A DNA stretch of 64,000 nt, from NCBI RefSeq assembly GCF_020537505.1, contig NZ_JAJBMO010000002.1, forward strand, positions 124,001 through 188,000, written 5' to 3'. Positions 53,262 through 63,445 of the stretch are shown one piece after another; position 1 is the stretch's first letter, and the number at the start of each line of letters is the position of its first letter. A model generated the notes under the pieces. That model did not search any database. It was given only the letters and a program-made list of their open reading frames with translations, and was not told the DNA's origin. The translations under genes were made by a program, and so were the position numbers. This DNA comes from Blautia glucerasea. Its GTDB lineage: Bacteria; Bacillota; Clostridia; Lachnospirales; Lachnospiraceae.

Positions 53262-56200
53262 TTATGCGAATGAAGTCCTTTCCTTCCCCTTCTTCCATCT
53301 GTCCATCATTTCATTAAACTTCTGCTGTGACATTTCAAGGGCTTCGTTCACGTCTTCCTTGCTTGCGTTGCCCTGGATCACAACCGAAGGCGAATAGACA
53401 AATTTCGAACTATCCGTTGAAGAATTATCTTCCTTCGTTTTGTTGGTTGTGTTGCTGGTTGTCACGTTGTTGTAAAGCTGTTTCGTGACTGATTCCGCCG
53501 GCTGGCCGTTGCTCTGGATTCCGACAAGCTGTTTCATTCTGTCGAAAATAGAAGCCGCGCCGTCGTTTTGGTTGCCCTGGACGACTCCGGCGACGATGGA
53601 TTTCATATTCGACCACAATTCAGTCAGCGGAAGAACCGCTTCTTTGCCGGCTTCTCCGCCGCCCAAAAGGTTGTTTCCACTTGCCCCGAAGATGGTCGGT
53701 TTGTCTAAAATACCACCGTTTTTATACCAACTGATCCCGAAATGGGGAACAGAAGGCGGATTGATTGAAAAACCGCCCGAAATAGAAACGTGCGGAAGTT
53801 TCAGCTTTGGAAGGCTCCAGGAAAAGTTGAATTTGCTTTTTAATGCGCCGATCGCGTTTGATACGGCGTTTTTCGCCGATTCCATCTTTCCACTGATCGC
53901 CGACACGATATTCCCGAAAATACTTGTGACCGTGTTCTTCGCGGCGGATAAGCCGGAAGAAAAGGCCGAACGGATTCCCGATAATGCCGACGACACATTC
54001 GCCTTCGCTGTGTTTATTTTGTTGCTCATAGTTGCCCGGACATTTTCAAACGCTGAACTTGTAGCAGACGACACCGCCGACCAGGCCGCCGAAGCGGTTG
54101 ACCGGATGGACGAAGTAACCAAAGAAACTGTCGCTTTCGCGGCGTTAATCTTGTTTGAGATATAACCCGTCGCCGTTGTCCAGGCTGAATTTGTCGCGGA
54201 TGATACCGCCGACCAGGCCGCCGAAGCGGTTGATCGAATGGATGAAGCAACCGAAGAAACGGTCGCTTTCGCGGCGTTAATTTTGTTCGAAATATAGCCG
54301 CTTGCCGCCGTCCAGGCTGTGTTTGTTGCCGACGATACCGCCGACCAAGCCGAACTTGTGGCTGATTTTACGGACGACCAGGCCGCCGAAGCGGTTGATT
54401 TGATCGTTGAAGTCACGGACGAAACAACCTGTTTCGCGCCGTTAATTTTTTCGGAAATATAACCGGTCGCCGCCGTCCAGGCTGAACTTGTCGCGGATTT
54501 CACCGCCGACCAGGCCGAACTTGTGGCTGATTTTACGGACGACCAGGCGCCCGAAACCGCGTTTACGATCGGAGAAAGGAAAGACGAAATCGTGTCTTTG
54601 ACCTTCTGAATTCCGTCCGAAACGGTTGATTTGATAAACTCCCAGGCTGAAAGGATCGTGTCCTTGCAGTTCTGCCAGATAAACTGGAACGGAAGCGTGA
54701 TAATCTGAAAAGCGGCCGAAATGATTTCGCCGATCAGCATAACCCCGACTTTCACGATATTTTTTATCGTCGTCCAGGCTTCACTTACCTTTTCGGAAAT
54801 CTGCGACCAGATTTTGGAGAATTTCTCCTTGATCGCGGTCAATTTTCCGCCCGTTAATTTATCTATGAAGGTATATCCGGCCGTGTAGTAGCCTTTTACG
54901 CCCTCGATTGCCGCCGCGGCGATTCCCTTAATTCCGCCGCCGTGTTCCTCATACGCGGACTTGATATTCGATAGCTTTTCAGAAATCGTATCTTTCGCCG
55001 CTTGCATGATGGATCCGGCTGTTTTTTTGATGGACGAAAACGCGTCTGAAACCTTGTTTTTGATTACAGATAACTTTCCGCCTGTCGCTGTGTCGATCGC
55101 GTTAAAAGCACCCACGACGACGCCTTTCAGCGCGTTCAGGGGCGCCAGCGCCAGCGAAGACAGGGCGCGAAATGCACCTGAAAAGATATTTTTCAGTCCG
55201 TCAAGGGCCTTCGACCAGTCACCCGTGAAGACGCCGCTAATAAACTGAACGACGCCCTGGAAGACCTGTTTCACGCCCGAAAAGATATTTGTGATCGTCT
55301 GTTTCCAACTTTCGAATACAGACGAAAGGAACGCAAAAGCAACCGGGAATTTGTCTGCGAATTCCTGAATTGCGGCCGAAGCCTTTTCTTTCAGGTTGTT
55401 AAATACGCCGACGATCCAGTCGCCCAACTGTGACGCCTTTTCTTTCACGGTGTCCCAGTTTTTATATAGCAACACGCCGATCGCAATAACCGCCGCGATT
55501 GCCACACATACAAGTCCAATCGGACTTGTTAGAAATGCGAAAGCCACGCCCAGCGCCGAAGTAACGGCCGTTCCGACCGCACAAATCGCGTTCCAGGCTG
55601 TCAAGGCCGCCGTCTGCGCCCATGTGGCCGCTGTGCTGATTCCCTTAACAACTGCGTCCTTTGCGTATAATGCGTAGAGATAGGCCGTTTCCAGCCTGTC
55701 CTTTGCTTTCAACGCAAGGTTCACGATCATAGCTTTCTTTTCCGCGCCAAACACTACCACAAGGGCCTTGACGGCTTTTACCGTGTTCATAGTGTCCTTT
55801 GCGAATTCAACCATCTTCACCGCCGCAACTGCTCCGGCGATTCCGGTAATAATCGGGATAAGAAGTCCCCATTCATCTAATTTCTGATAAACTGTCGCCG
55901 CGGCCCCGATAACTTTCATCATGGCCCCGATAACGGCCGGGATTGCGACCGTTGCAATTTGGGAAATGGCCGGTTTCACTATCTCCCATGCCTGGAACAA
56001 TTTGTCTTTCAGATCCAGGGCGACCGCGATCACTTTGTCGATCGCTGGCTTGTTTTCTTCAATTTTCGCCTTGATATTCTCGAAGGCCGTGATTCCCGTA
56101 TCACGTAAAAAAATAAATGCGTCCGTGGCTTTCGTGCGAATTTCGTCAAAAGCTGGCTTCGCCTGGTTAAAGGCCGCGATTGCTTTCTTCGCGAAATTCT

Positions 56201-57395
56201 CCGCCGCCGGAACGACTGTGTTATAAAATGACTGTGCAACGCCGACCGCGCGGTCAGTAATCGACGGGATCACATCAGCAACCCCTTTGATTGCGTCCTT
56301 TGCAAGTGGCGCAAATACCTCGCACAATCGAATTTTAGCGTCATCGACCGCCGAACCAAAAATCGCCATTGCTCCCGGTAACGTGTCCGTCATGGTGTTG
56401 GCCATTGCGTCCAGGGCGCCGTCGGAATTATCGAAGGCTTCCGTTAGCTGTGTCCAGGTGGACGCGGCCCCGTCTGCGCCTTCTGCGACGCCTTCCAACA
56501 AATAGCCGAACTGGGTATAATAGTTCGTGCCGGCGATTGCCGCCATGTAGTTGTTTTTCTGTTCCTGGGACAATCCAGACATCGCGCCGTTTAATTCCAC
56601 AAGAATATCTTGCATATTCCGCATTGCGCCGGAACTATCGTAAATAGAAACGCCCAGTTCCTTAAATGCTTTCTGCGCGACGTCTTTCGTTGTCATTCGA
56701 ACCAGCATAGAGTTCAAAGCCGTTCCGGCTTCCGCTCCCTTGATACCATTGTTCGCAAGGATACCCAGGGCCGCGGCGGTCTGCTTGTAGTCCATACCGG
56801 CCGATTTTGCGGCGCCACCACAACCGATCATCGCTTCCATTAAGGCTTGCGCGGTTGTGTTCGATTTGTTATTCGCCTGGACAGCGACGTTCAAGTAATT
56901 TGTCAGATCGTCAACGCCCAGGCCCAACGCACTCATTGAGTCAGTTACCAAGTCCGAACAGGTGGCTAGATCCATCGAAGTAGCTTCCGACAAGCGAAGA
57001 ACCGGTTCCAGCGCCGAAATAGAATCATTCACGTTCCAGCCGGCCAAACTCATATAACCTAATGCCTGGGCGGCTTCCGTGGCTGTCTTAGTCGTGCGTT
57101 TTCCCATCTCCTGGGCCGCCGCTTGAAGCTGTTTATATTCATCTTCGGTCGCTCCGGCAATACCGGCCGTTTCGGCCATTGCCTGGTTAAATTCCGAATA
57201 TGTGTCCACCGCATCTTTGACAAAATCGCCAATTTTTACGGCCGCGAAGGCGGCTGTTGCTATCTTCGCGGCCGTTTTTGCGGCTTTTCCGATTGAATCT
57301 AATTTGTTATTAACTCCACTAACCGATTTCGTGAGTGAACTTTGGATTTTTCCACCGATTTCAAGCGCCAGTTCGTAGCTTGTTTTCTTTGCCAA
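53262..57395 (-). CDS. Tail tape measure protein
   Basis: 1,377 residues, the longest gene of the prophage. Residues 60-370 match the phage tail tape measure family core ([39 protein letters not shown]). Central hydrophobic segments (about 505-640) and then a long helical part with short tandem repeats (54000-54560). Starts at a TTG within the downstream frame of the tail chaperone, after AAAGGAAGTGAG. It sets tail length and lines the tube. C-terminus rich in charged coiled segments. Confidence 0.93.
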   Translation of the reverse strand: MAKKTSYELALEIGGKIQSSLTKSVSGVNNKLDSIGKAAKTAAKIATAAFAAVKIGDFVKDAVDTYSEFNQAMAETAGIAGATEDEYKQLQAAAQEMGKRTTKTATEAAQALGYMSLAGWNVNDSISALEPVLRLSEATSMDLATCSDLVTDSMSALGLGVDDLTNYLNVAVQANNKSNTTAQALMEAMIGCGGAAKSAGMDYKQTAAALGILANNGIKGAEAGTALNSMLVRMTTKDVAQKAFKELGVSIYDSSGAMRNMQDILVELNGAMSGLSQEQKNNYMAAIAGTNYYTQFGYLLEGVAEGADGAASTWTQLTEAFDNSDGALDAMANTMTDTLPGAMAIFGSAVDDAKIRLCEVFAPLAKDAIKGVADVIPSITDRAVGVAQSFYNTVVPAAENFAKKAIAAFNQAKPAFDEIRTKATDAFIFLRDTGITAFENIKAKIEENKPAIDKVIAVALDLKDKLFQAWEIVKPAISQIATVAIPAVIGAMMKVIGAAATVYQKLDEWGLLIPIITGIAGAVAAVKMVEFAKDTMNTVKAVKALVVVFGAEKKAMIVNLALKAKDRLETAYLYALYAKDAVVKGISTAATWAQTAALTAWNAICAVGTAVTSALGVAFAFLTSPIGLVCVAIAAVIAIGVLLYKNWDTVKEKASQLGDWIVGVFNNLKEKASAAIQEFADKFPVAFAFLSSVFESWKQTITNIFSGVKQVFQGVVQFISGVFTGDWSKALDGLKNIFSGAFRALSSLALAPLNALKGVVVGAFNAIDTATGGKLSVIKNKVSDAFSSIKKTAGSIMQAAKDTISEKLSNIKSAYEEHGGGIKGIAAAAIEGVKGYYTAGYTFIDKLTGGKLTAIKEKFSKIWSQISEKVSEAWTTIKNIVKVGVMLIGEIISAAFQIITLPFQFIWQNCKDTILSAWEFIKSTVSDGIQKVKDTISSFLSPIVNAVSGAWSSVKSATSSAWSAVKSATSSAWTAATGYISEKINGAKQVVSSVTSTIKSTASAAWSSVKSATSSAWSAVSSATNTAWTAASGYISNKINAAKATVSSVASSIRSTASAAWSAVSSATNSAWTTATGYISNKINAAKATVSLVTSSIRSTASAAWSAVSSATSSAFENVRATMSNKINTAKANVSSALSGIRSAFSSGLSAAKNTVTSIFGNIVSAISGKMESAKNAVSNAIGALKSKFNFSWSLPKLKLPHVSISGGFSINPPSVPHFGISWYKNGGILDKPTIFGASGNNLLGGGEAGKEAVLPLTELWSNMKSIVAGVVQGNQNDGAASIFDRMKQLVGIQSNGQPAESVTKQLYNNVTTSNTTNKTKEDNSSTDSSKFVYSPSVVIQGNASKEDVNEALEMSQQKFNEMMDRWKKGKERTSFA
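53990..54560 (-). repeat. Tandem Ala/Ser/Trp repeats in the tape measure gene
   Basis: About four copies of a 44- to 55-residue unit beginning GYISxKINxAK and containing 11-residue subunits such as [11 protein letters not shown]. At the DNA level the copies GACCAGGCCGCCGAAGCGGTTGA recur. Unit gain or loss would alter tail length. Confidence 0.75.
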
Positions 57396-57929
57396 TTTCG
57401 CTCACTTCCTTTGCTATGTCGATATACTCGTCAAGCGGAAGATCTGTGAAAAAATCTATTCCGGTGTTTGTTGCCATCGCAAGATGGACGGCCGTTTTTT
57501 GAATGTCGGCCCCGGAATCGTACCTTACTCGTCTTTGTATAAAAAACCCACAACGGCGTTTTTAATCTTCTGGATCTCTGCGGCCGGAAGATCTTCGAAA
57601 AACTCCGCCGGAAGTCCGGTCACTTTGGTAGCGACGATCTTCGCGTATGTGGTTGTGCTTTCAGGTACGAAGCTAGATACACCGGTCTTGTTGAAAGCCT
57701 TTTCGATGGCCGTCAATGTACGTCCGGTCAGATCTTCCAGCCCGTGAAGATCTAATTCTGTGAACGTGTCGTCCTCGAATTTGTAGGGCTTTCTGAATTT
57801 GACGATCAACTCGTCTTCTTCTTCCTTCTTCGGAAGAAGGGTGTCGGCGATTTCCTCGTTTGCCGGAACGACTGCGATTTCATCGCCGCCGATCATGTCT
57901 TCTCTTTTCTGCTCTTTGTTCTCTGTCAT
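57361..57929 (-). CDS. Tail assembly chaperone, -1 frameshift (GT-like) product
   Basis: The 134-residue chaperone frame (57929-57525) ends with slippery heptamer T TTT TTA (complement of 57540-57546) in the correct zero-frame register (GGT TTT TTA TAC). A shift to -1 continues ATA CAA AGA CGA GTA... for 59 codons to a TGA at 57361-57363, giving about 189 residues. The extension is coding-like ([38 protein letters not shown]) and overlaps the tape measure start by 35 bp. This is the G/GT arrangement of lambda and many tailed phages. Confidence 0.85.
57525..57929 (-). CDS. Tail assembly chaperone, unshifted (G-like) product
   Basis: 134 residues, acidic N-terminus ([48 protein letters not shown]), as in XkdN/gpG-like chaperones that coat the tape measure protein. 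It lies between the tube protein and tape measure genes, exactly where G lies. Ends at TAA (57525-57527). Confidence 0.85.
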   Translation of the reverse strand: MTENKEQKREDMIGGDEIAVVPANEEIADTLLPKKEEEDELIVKFRKPYKFEDDTFTELDLHGLEDLTGRTLTAIEKAFNKTGVSSFVPESTTTYAKIVATKVTGLPAEFFEDLPAAEIQKIKNAVVGFLYKDE

Positions 57930-57948
57930 TGCTTATTTCCTCTCTTTC

Positions 57949-58464
57949 CTAAATCTGGCTTCTTACTTTCTGTAAACGGTCAACGCCGTTCAGCTTCCAG
58001 ATCATGTTGTATTTATCAAGTTCCAGGACGGTACTTCCGGCGATTGTGATCTTGCAGTAAGTAACTTCACGGGTGACTTTCGGTTCGCCCTTGCCGCCCT
58101 TCTTCAAAGATCCCAGGTCAAACGCCTTGACTTTTCCCTTTGTCGTTACGACAATGCTTTCAAAATCGTTTGTCTGGGTTGCGGTGTTTAATACCTGCAT
58201 GGATCCGCGGTAAGTGATCTGTCCGGTCTGGGTAATGAAATCGAAGTATTCGCGGCTGATATTGCCGAAGCTTGTTTCCGTTTCCAAGGAACCGAAAGCG
58301 CCTTCGATTGCTTCTTCGATTTCGCCGGCAATTCCGGCCCCGTCGATGGTTTCTGTCATATACTCGAAGTTCGGAAGTGTTACTTCGTTGGAAACCCCGA
58401 CGTACTTGTGGCCGGCTCCGTAGCTATTGAAGTTGTTTAAGACTGTTGGAATCTTATAGCCCAT
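57949..58464 (-). CDS. Major tail tube protein
   Basis: 171 residues, P2 FII-type tube family: PTVLNNFNSYGAGHKYVGVSNEVTLPNFEYMTETIDGAGIAGEIEEAIEG at the N-terminus and VTREVTYCKITIAGSTVLELDKYNMIWKLNGVDRL at the end. Its start overlaps the sheath stop (TAATG). Hexamer rings form the inner tube. Confidence 0.92.
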   Translation of the reverse strand: MGYKIPTVLNNFNSYGAGHKYVGVSNEVTLPNFEYMTETIDGAGIAGEIEEAIEGAFGSLETETSFGNISREYFDFITQTGQITYRGSMQVLNTATQTNDFESIVVTTKGKVKAFDLGSLKKGGKGEPKVTREVTYCKITIAGSTVLELDKYNMIWKLNGVDRLQKVRSQI

Positions 58465-59936
58465 TATTCGCCACCCCCTTCAAGTGCGTTCTGTGTGATG
58501 GTAGGATCAAATTCGAAGACATTGTAAATATCTTCGGCCGGCGTATATCCGCCGATCTTCGTGTGGAACTTAATAGAACCATTCAGGATATTTGCGATCG
58601 GGTTTTCGTCGTGGTTGAAAGTGATTTCGCCGCCGGCGATGTCGTCGGATCCCTGTAAACCGTTCAACTGCATATTGAAGCCGGAAACAACCTCGTCGAT
58701 CAGGCGGTAATTCGTCAGGTCGTCCACATTCTCGAAGAATGTAAGTTTGAAGTTGTTTTCGATGTAGTCGAAAATTGTTACAATGTTGATCCAGCGGTCG
58801 ATCGGATCTGTGGAAGACGGATAAACCGCGGTATTATTGCCCCAGTTCTTCCAGCCGTTCATATTGATAGCGGTAACAACTCCGCAAGCGTTACAATAAT
58901 CGTTTGCTTCGTCCATATCAGGAAGGACTTCGGAACCGTCCGCCAGGCATAAGCCGGTGATCTTCGCGTCCTTGTTGGATGGGGAACGGGACGGAACGCC
59001 GTTGTTGTTTGCGGCTAAATACTGCAAATTCGCGGCCATCATGGCGGAATAGTACAGTTTATAGTCGCCGACCTTTACCATCGGCCACATAGTGATTTCG
59101 CCGCGGCTGGAAATGGCGTTGTTATCCTTAAATTCCTTCACCTTGTCGATGGAATCGGCCTTTCCCTCTGCGGAATCGACGTCCATCACCACTTTTCCGG
59201 TGAAAAGGCTGGAAATAGAAGACGCCTTCGCGTCCAGGGCCAGGGCCACGGCCGGGATATGCGACCAGCCAGGGGCCAGAAGTAAAGAAGGAACATAGCC
59301 ATATTTCGGGTAAACCATGTTTACCAGTTCCATGCCGGTTTTCTTCTTTGTGACCGCGTCAATGGAACCGATCACGTCTTCGTAAGTTACCGCGGAAGGA
59401 TCTAACTGAACGAAGGACGCTTTCAGACTCTTTTCAGATTTCGCCGCGCCTGTCTTCACGATGGAAACAGCCACGGTTCCGTCAGAAGTGAAGGAAGCGA
59501 CATAATCTTCATCGACCTTGTAGGTCGTTGTTCCGTCTTCGTTCGCGATCTTTAACTGATCCAGAAGGATTCCTTCTTCATCAATCACAATCTTTCCACC
59601 CTCGACCGTGTAGGTCTTAGAAACAGACGCCTTGACGTGCTTCTTCGGATCCAGGACGTTAATCAGGATCAGCGGCGCAACCGCAAAAATGTTGAATGTC
59701 GCGTAAACACTCTGACAAAGTGTGTAATTTGCGAAGTCGCTACAATAGCCCAGGGCGGTTACTGCGTCTTCTTTTTTCAGACACGCGAACGGTTTGTTCA
59801 CTGTGTCGTAAGGATCGGCGGCCAGGTTGACCGGCGCGGTTCCGACTACACACTGAATACAGCCGTCAGAAGTGACCGGATTTGAAATCGCGGTCGCCTG
59901 ACGGCCGGTTCTAATACCATGTTTGTAATTAGACAT
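58464..59936 (-). CDS. Contractile tail sheath protein
   Basis: 490 residues, tail sheath family: N-terminal KHGIRTGRQATAISNPVTSDGCIQCVVGTAPVN, then an inserted beta-rich domain (120-200), and the conserved core/C-terminus with YPSSTDPIDRWINIVTIFDYIENNFKLTFFENVDDLTNYRLIDEVVSGFN and an ADDIYNVFEFDP-like end. Its presence makes the phage a myovirus. Confidence 0.95.
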   Translation of the reverse strand: MSNYKHGIRTGRQATAISNPVTSDGCIQCVVGTAPVNLAADPYDTVNKPFACLKKEDAVTALGYCSDFANYTLCQSVYATFNIFAVAPLILINVLDPKKHVKASVSKTYTVEGGKIVIDEEGILLDQLKIANEDGTTTYKVDEDYVASFTSDGTVAVSIVKTGAAKSEKSLKASFVQLDPSAVTYEDVIGSIDAVTKKKTGMELVNMVYPKYGYVPSLLLAPGWSHIPAVALALDAKASSISSLFTGKVVMDVDSAEGKADSIDKVKEFKDNNAISSRGEITMWPMVKVGDYKLYYSAMMAANLQYLAANNNGVPSRSPSNKDAKITGLCLADGSEVLPDMDEANDYCNACGVVTAINMNGWKNWGNNTAVYPSSTDPIDRWINIVTIFDYIENNFKLTFFENVDDLTNYRLIDEVVSGFNMQLNGLQGSDDIAGGEITFNHDENPIANILNGSIKFHTKIGGYTPAEDIYNVFEFDPTITQNALEGGGE

Positions 59937-59941
59937 TGCTT

Positions 59942-60205
59942 TTACTCTCCTTTCAGGATATTTTCAATCTCACTTCTGGAAAGGGCTTCGATCTTGTCGT
60001 ATGCCACGGCTTCGGCCGTTCCTTCCGTGTCGATTGCTTTCTTTGTTTCCACTGTTTCGGCCAGTGGAACGATCAGGTTTTTAATGATGGGCTTTTTTTC
60101 TGCCAGTTTAGACAGGTTCGCCGGAAGTCCGTTTTCGAAAACGGATCCGCTTCTTGCCACGCCGCGCAAAGTAGGCCCCATGTACATAACTTTTTTATTA
60201 GTCAT
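59942..60205 (-). CDS. Small phage protein before the sheath gene
   Basis: 87 residues, not recognised. TNKKVMYMGPTLRGVARSGSVFENGLPANLSKLAEKKPIIKNLIVPL resembles short proteins that precede the sheath gene in Firmicute myophages. Helical C-terminus (YDKIEALSRSEIENILKG). Overlaps the upstream gene by 8 bp. Confidence 0.6.
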   Translation of the reverse strand: MTNKKVMYMGPTLRGVARSGSVFENGLPANLSKLAEKKPIIKNLIVPLAETVETKKAIDTEGTAEAVAYDKIEALSRSEIENILKGE

Positions 60206-60665
60206 ATTCTGTCTCCTCTATCATCGGTTTGTTTACCGTCCACAAAGTCGTCATGCCGCCGAAGAATTTCGGCCAGGTGTCGTCTTCCTGGAACTTTTTT
60301 GAAACCGGGAATTGAATTCTGAAACGGTCTGAAATCAGCCGCTTCTTCAAAAATCGTTCTGAAATCAAATTCAGAACATTTGCAACGTCAAAATGGCCTT
60401 GCCGGTTCTCGTTTTTGTCGTTCAGGCCGACCAGGAAATAAACCGAACAAATATTGTCGCCGTCTTCATCCTGGATCACTTCTTCATCAAGGCACACCAG
60501 CACATAAGGAAAATGATCGTCGTCATTTTTCCCTTTCTTCGCCGGTAAATTCTGCGGATATACATTGAATTTCACGGGTTCCCCGTTGTTCAATGTGGTG
60601 TAGCCTTTCAGAACGTCCTTCACTTCATCGACAAGGGCTTTCTGTAAAAAAATGTCTGTCTGCAT
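60198..60665 (-). CDS. Tail terminator/completion-like protein
   Basis: 155 residues, alpha/beta (FLQKALVDEVKDVLKGYTTLN, FPYVLVCLDEE, YFLVGLNDKNENRQGHFDVANVLNLISERFLKK). The predicted fold and position between minor tail Z-like and sheath genes fit a tail terminator. No firm family call. Confidence 0.6.
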   Translation of the reverse strand: MQTDIFLQKALVDEVKDVLKGYTTLNNGEPVKFNVYPQNLPAKKGKNDDDHFPYVLVCLDEEVIQDEDGDNICSVYFLVGLNDKNENRQGHFDVANVLNLISERFLKKRLISDRFRIQFPVSKKFQEDDTWPKFFGGMTTLWTVNKPMIEETEYD

Positions 60666-60668
60666 TTC

Positions 60669-61256
60669 TTACCCCTTCCGTAACAGGTTCGCGATTTCCG
60701 CGTCAATTCGCTTTTGAAGCGTTTCGTTCGCGTCGTCGTTAATAGCCTTCATAATTTTTTCATTTTTTATCATCTGTGGAACAGACGGGCCGTATAACTG
60801 CTTGATCGGAAGGCTTCGGCCGCTGGTACGTGTAAAAACGCCCTTGTGGCCGGATTTCATAATCGCGATAAACGACTTCGGATCGCCGTCTAATGGCTTT
60901 ACGCCGCCGGCTTTCTCAACTCCGGCCTTGTAGACCTTTGGGGATCTGTTTTTTCCGCGATACCGGACGGGTGTTCCGGGACTTACCTTGAATTTTGAAA
61001 GGGCGATCCCGGTTCCGTTCGAAATAACCGCGGCTTTCAGGCTGGATTTTGTCGCTTTTGTGACCGTGATTGTTTTCTTCACGTCGCCACTGGAAACGAA
61101 ATACTTTCCCGAAGTTTCCTTCGCCATGTTCTTTTTGACGTTGGTTGTCGCGCGGTTGATCGCCCTGGCAACGACCAGCGGCGCCTTCGATTTCAGATTT
61201 CCCAGACGCTTTTCGACGTCCTCAATTCCCGTGACTTCGATTTTCTGGACGATCAA
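60669..61256 (-). CDS. Minor tail protein Z-like
   Basis: 195 residues resembling lambda gpZ/prophage minor tail protein Z: VTGIEDVEKRLGNLKSKAPLVVARAINRATTNVKKNMAKETSGKYFVSSGDVKKTITVTKAT, and a conserved GHKGVFTRTSGRSLPIKQLYGPSVPQM. Overlaps the upstream joining gene by 4 bp (ATGA). Confidence 0.85.
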   Translation of the reverse strand: MIVQKIEVTGIEDVEKRLGNLKSKAPLVVARAINRATTNVKKNMAKETSGKYFVSSGDVKKTITVTKATKSSLKAAVISNGTGIALSKFKVSPGTPVRYRGKNRSPKVYKAGVEKAGGVKPLDGDPKSFIAIMKSGHKGVFTRTSGRSLPIKQLYGPSVPQMIKNEKIMKAINDDANETLQKRIDAEIANLLRKG

Positions 61257-61579
61257 TCCTGGTTCCCCGTTAAAATAATAGTGTAGCCGCCGAAATCTTC
61301 CTTCACGTCAGAAATCGGGTATATCTCGCCGTCAAATTCCATGTGCTGGCCGGCGACCGGCTCATAATCCAGGTCTTTTTTCTGCACGAAGAACAGAATG
61401 TCGTCCGTGAAGATTCCGCGTGTCTCGACGGTTTTTCCCATGCTCAACTCGATAATGCGGTCATTATCCAGGACAATGGGGACTTCTTTTCCGTCGATCA
61501 TGTGGGTTTCTGCGAATTCGTTCATGTTGAAGAAAACACTGTCAAGGTCTTTTTCAAGCTGTTCCTTAAACGACTTCAT
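61253..61579 (-). CDS. Head-tail joining protein, lambda FII-like
   Basis: 108 residues with the small beta-barrel pattern of gpFII (EIDGKEVPIVLDNDRII, ELSMGKTVETRGIFTDDILFFVQKKDL, EFDGEIYPISDVKEDFGGYTIIL). Lies where FII should, after the capsid genes. It seals the head and docks the tail. Confidence 0.75.
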   Translation of the reverse strand: MKSFKEQLEKDLDSVFFNMNEFAETHMIDGKEVPIVLDNDRIIELSMGKTVETRGIFTDDILFFVQKKDLDYEPVAGQHMEFDGEIYPISDVKEDFGGYTIILTGNQD

Positions 61580-61590
61580 GGCTCCGGCCC

Positions 61591-61989
61591 TTACTCCGCG
61601 TCGGCTTCGGCTTCTTTTTCTTCCTGGAAATTGATTACTTCATCGGCCAGATCGCCCACTTTTCTTTCCTCGTAATCGTCGCCCAGGTCAAGGCCGATTG
61701 AAAGCGCGTAAGCGTAAAGTTCCTTCTTTGTGCGGATCTTTCTTACTTCATCGGCGCTTTTATAGCCGCCAGGGGCCAGTTCGTCGAACATATCGCCGTC
61801 GGCGCCGTCCTCGTCGTCTTCCTCGATTTCATCGGCGGCGGCCACGCGCTCGTCGATCTCCACTAACTCGATGAATTTTCTTTTTTTCAGAAAATCCAGG
61901 TCGATTTTTGACATATCGGTCGGAAGAATGGATCCGGGCGCGTAAACCTTGCCATTTGTCCGAACTTCAACTTTTGTTCTGTATGCCAT
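61591..61989 (-). CDS. Head-region protein with C-terminal HeH/Rho-N-like helices
   Basis: 132 residues: YRTKVEVRTNGKVYAPGSILPTDM (beta N-terminus), a strongly acidic linker (EIEEDDEDGADGD) and a helix-hairpin-like C-terminus (RTKKELYAYALSIGLDLGDDYEERKVGDLADEVINF), as in lambda FI-like packaging helpers with an acidic centre. Function inferred from position. Confidence 0.55.
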   Translation of the reverse strand: MAYRTKVEVRTNGKVYAPGSILPTDMSKIDLDFLKKRKFIELVEIDERVAAADEIEEDDEDGADGDMFDELAPGGYKSADEVRKIRTKKELYAYALSIGLDLGDDYEERKVGDLADEVINFQEEKEAEADAE

Positions 61990-62007
61990 CTGTTGACACT
62001 CCCTTCA

Positions 62008-63039
62008 TTAAGATCTGTTTACATAGATAACCGCCCAGGACTCCACATCAAACGGACGCGGAAGCGGCCTGGAAGTCAGGCGAAGCATTTTAACCTCGTT
62101 TTTCTCGTCGGCGTACTGCTTCGGAACAAGGCGTCCTTCGTAAGTCTGGAACTTCTTGTCTTCCATCTGGGTAACTGCTCCATACTCGATCTGGCCTTCG
62201 CCGTCGGAATGGCCCATCAGGACGGTTCCGTCCGGGATCATCGCTTCGTCTTCGCCCTCGTCATTTAAGAACCACTCGTCGTAGGTGTAAATATCAAGGT
62301 CAAGTTCCGCGATACGGCCGTAAAAAGTAAGGGCCGGATCCACGACACGCGGTTCGATCACGATGTTCTTCATGTTCAGCATATTCATAGCTTTTTCGAC
62401 GAACGGGTTCGTTGTGAACTTCTCGATCACGTCGGAAGAAAAGATCGCAATGTCCGGGGCTTTTCCGGTCGCCTTGATGATTTTCTTTCTGATCTGGCGA
62501 AGGGTAGGAAGTGGATTGACGGTCGCAAGCGCCCAGTCCTGATCGGCTCCCAGGACAGTAATGTTCGAAAAGCCGAAATCGACCTGAACGTCAACGCCTT
62601 CTTCCTCGTCCACCACGTCGATTTTTCCTTCATAGAGGATCTGGCGGCACATCCACTCTTTTCTTCTTGCGATTGCTTCTTCCAGGTCTGTCATGTCCTT
62701 AGAAAGAAGTTCGTCCTCGCGTTCTTCCGGTGTTCTCTGACTGTAAACATTCTCACCGATCGCGCGTTTAGAAACATCATCGACGGTCAGCGGTCTTTCC
62801 GGCGCGATTTTTGGTGTAGTGAAGCTGTTTGTGTGGAAACCCTGGCGTGTGATTACTTTTCCGCCGACTCTAGGACTTACCAGCGGCGCCATGACGCGTT
62901 TTCCTTTTCTCACGTCAAATTCTACCTTTTCGGTGACGTGGGTTTCCTCGCCAGGGAAAAAGGTTTTCTGTAAAAATGTGCGGACGGGCGGCGTCTGGTC
63001 GATCGCGTCCATCATTTCACGGGTTGTATAATCAGGCAT
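62008..63039 (-). CDS. Major capsid protein, lambda gpE-like
   Basis: 343 residues, lambda capsid E family: YTTREMMDAIDQTPPVRTFLQKTFFPGEETHVTEKVEFDVRKGKRVMAPLVSPRVGGKVITRQGFHTNSFTTPKIAPERPLTVDD at the N-terminus, DLEEAIARRKEWMCRQILYEGKI in the spine helix, and a late GDTVLMGHSDG-like loop. HK97 fold. Directly downstream of the decoration gene. Confidence 0.93.
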   Translation of the reverse strand: MPDYTTREMMDAIDQTPPVRTFLQKTFFPGEETHVTEKVEFDVRKGKRVMAPLVSPRVGGKVITRQGFHTNSFTTPKIAPERPLTVDDVSKRAIGENVYSQRTPEEREDELLSKDMTDLEEAIARRKEWMCRQILYEGKIDVVDEEEGVDVQVDFGFSNITVLGADQDWALATVNPLPTLRQIRKKIIKATGKAPDIAIFSSDVIEKFTTNPFVEKAMNMLNMKNIVIEPRVVDPALTFYGRIAELDLDIYTYDEWFLNDEGEDEAMIPDGTVLMGHSDGEGQIEYGAVTQMEDKKFQTYEGRLVPKQYADEKNEVKMLRLTSRPLPRPFDVESWAVIYVNRS

Positions 63040-63054
63040 TGTCTTCTTACCCCC

Positions 63055-63444
63055 TTATTCGTATTTCTGGACGTTTGCAAGGTGGATCCCGATTCCTTTC
63101 AACTCGTCCTCGTAAGTGTCGATAGTTGCGCCAGCCTTAACCGCAACGGCGCCGCGGTTGAAATGGCCGGTAATATAGCATACTGCCGGAATATTGTCGC
63201 CTTCGGCGGCGGATCCGGTGTCCGTGTCGTCGGTAAGAATACCGAACGCCTTCATTGTCACGGAAGAAACCGTTGTTCCGGCGATATAGCCGTTCTTGTC
63301 AGTTCCCTTCACGATTACGGTTCCGCGTTTCAATACTCCCTGGCCGCGTTTCAGGCCGATTCCCCCTGTCAGGATCGGGAAATCAGGGGAAACGATCAGC
63401 GCGTCCGGTGTGAATGTGCCTTCGTTTTTGTTGAATAACTGCAT
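63055..63444 (-). CDS. Head decoration protein, lambda gpD-like
   Basis: 129 residues. DFPILTGGIGLKRGQGVLKRGTVIVKG, FGILTDDTDT and VCYITGHFNRGAVAVKAGATIDTYEDELKGIGIHL match gpD-family decoration proteins that trimerise on the capsid surface. Order D-E as in lambda. Confidence 0.92.
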   Translation of the reverse strand: MQLFNKNEGTFTPDALIVSPDFPILTGGIGLKRGQGVLKRGTVIVKGTDKNGYIAGTTVSSVTMKAFGILTDDTDTGSAAEGDNIPAVCYITGHFNRGAVAVKAGATIDTYEDELKGIGIHLANVQKYE

Positions 63445-63445
63445 A

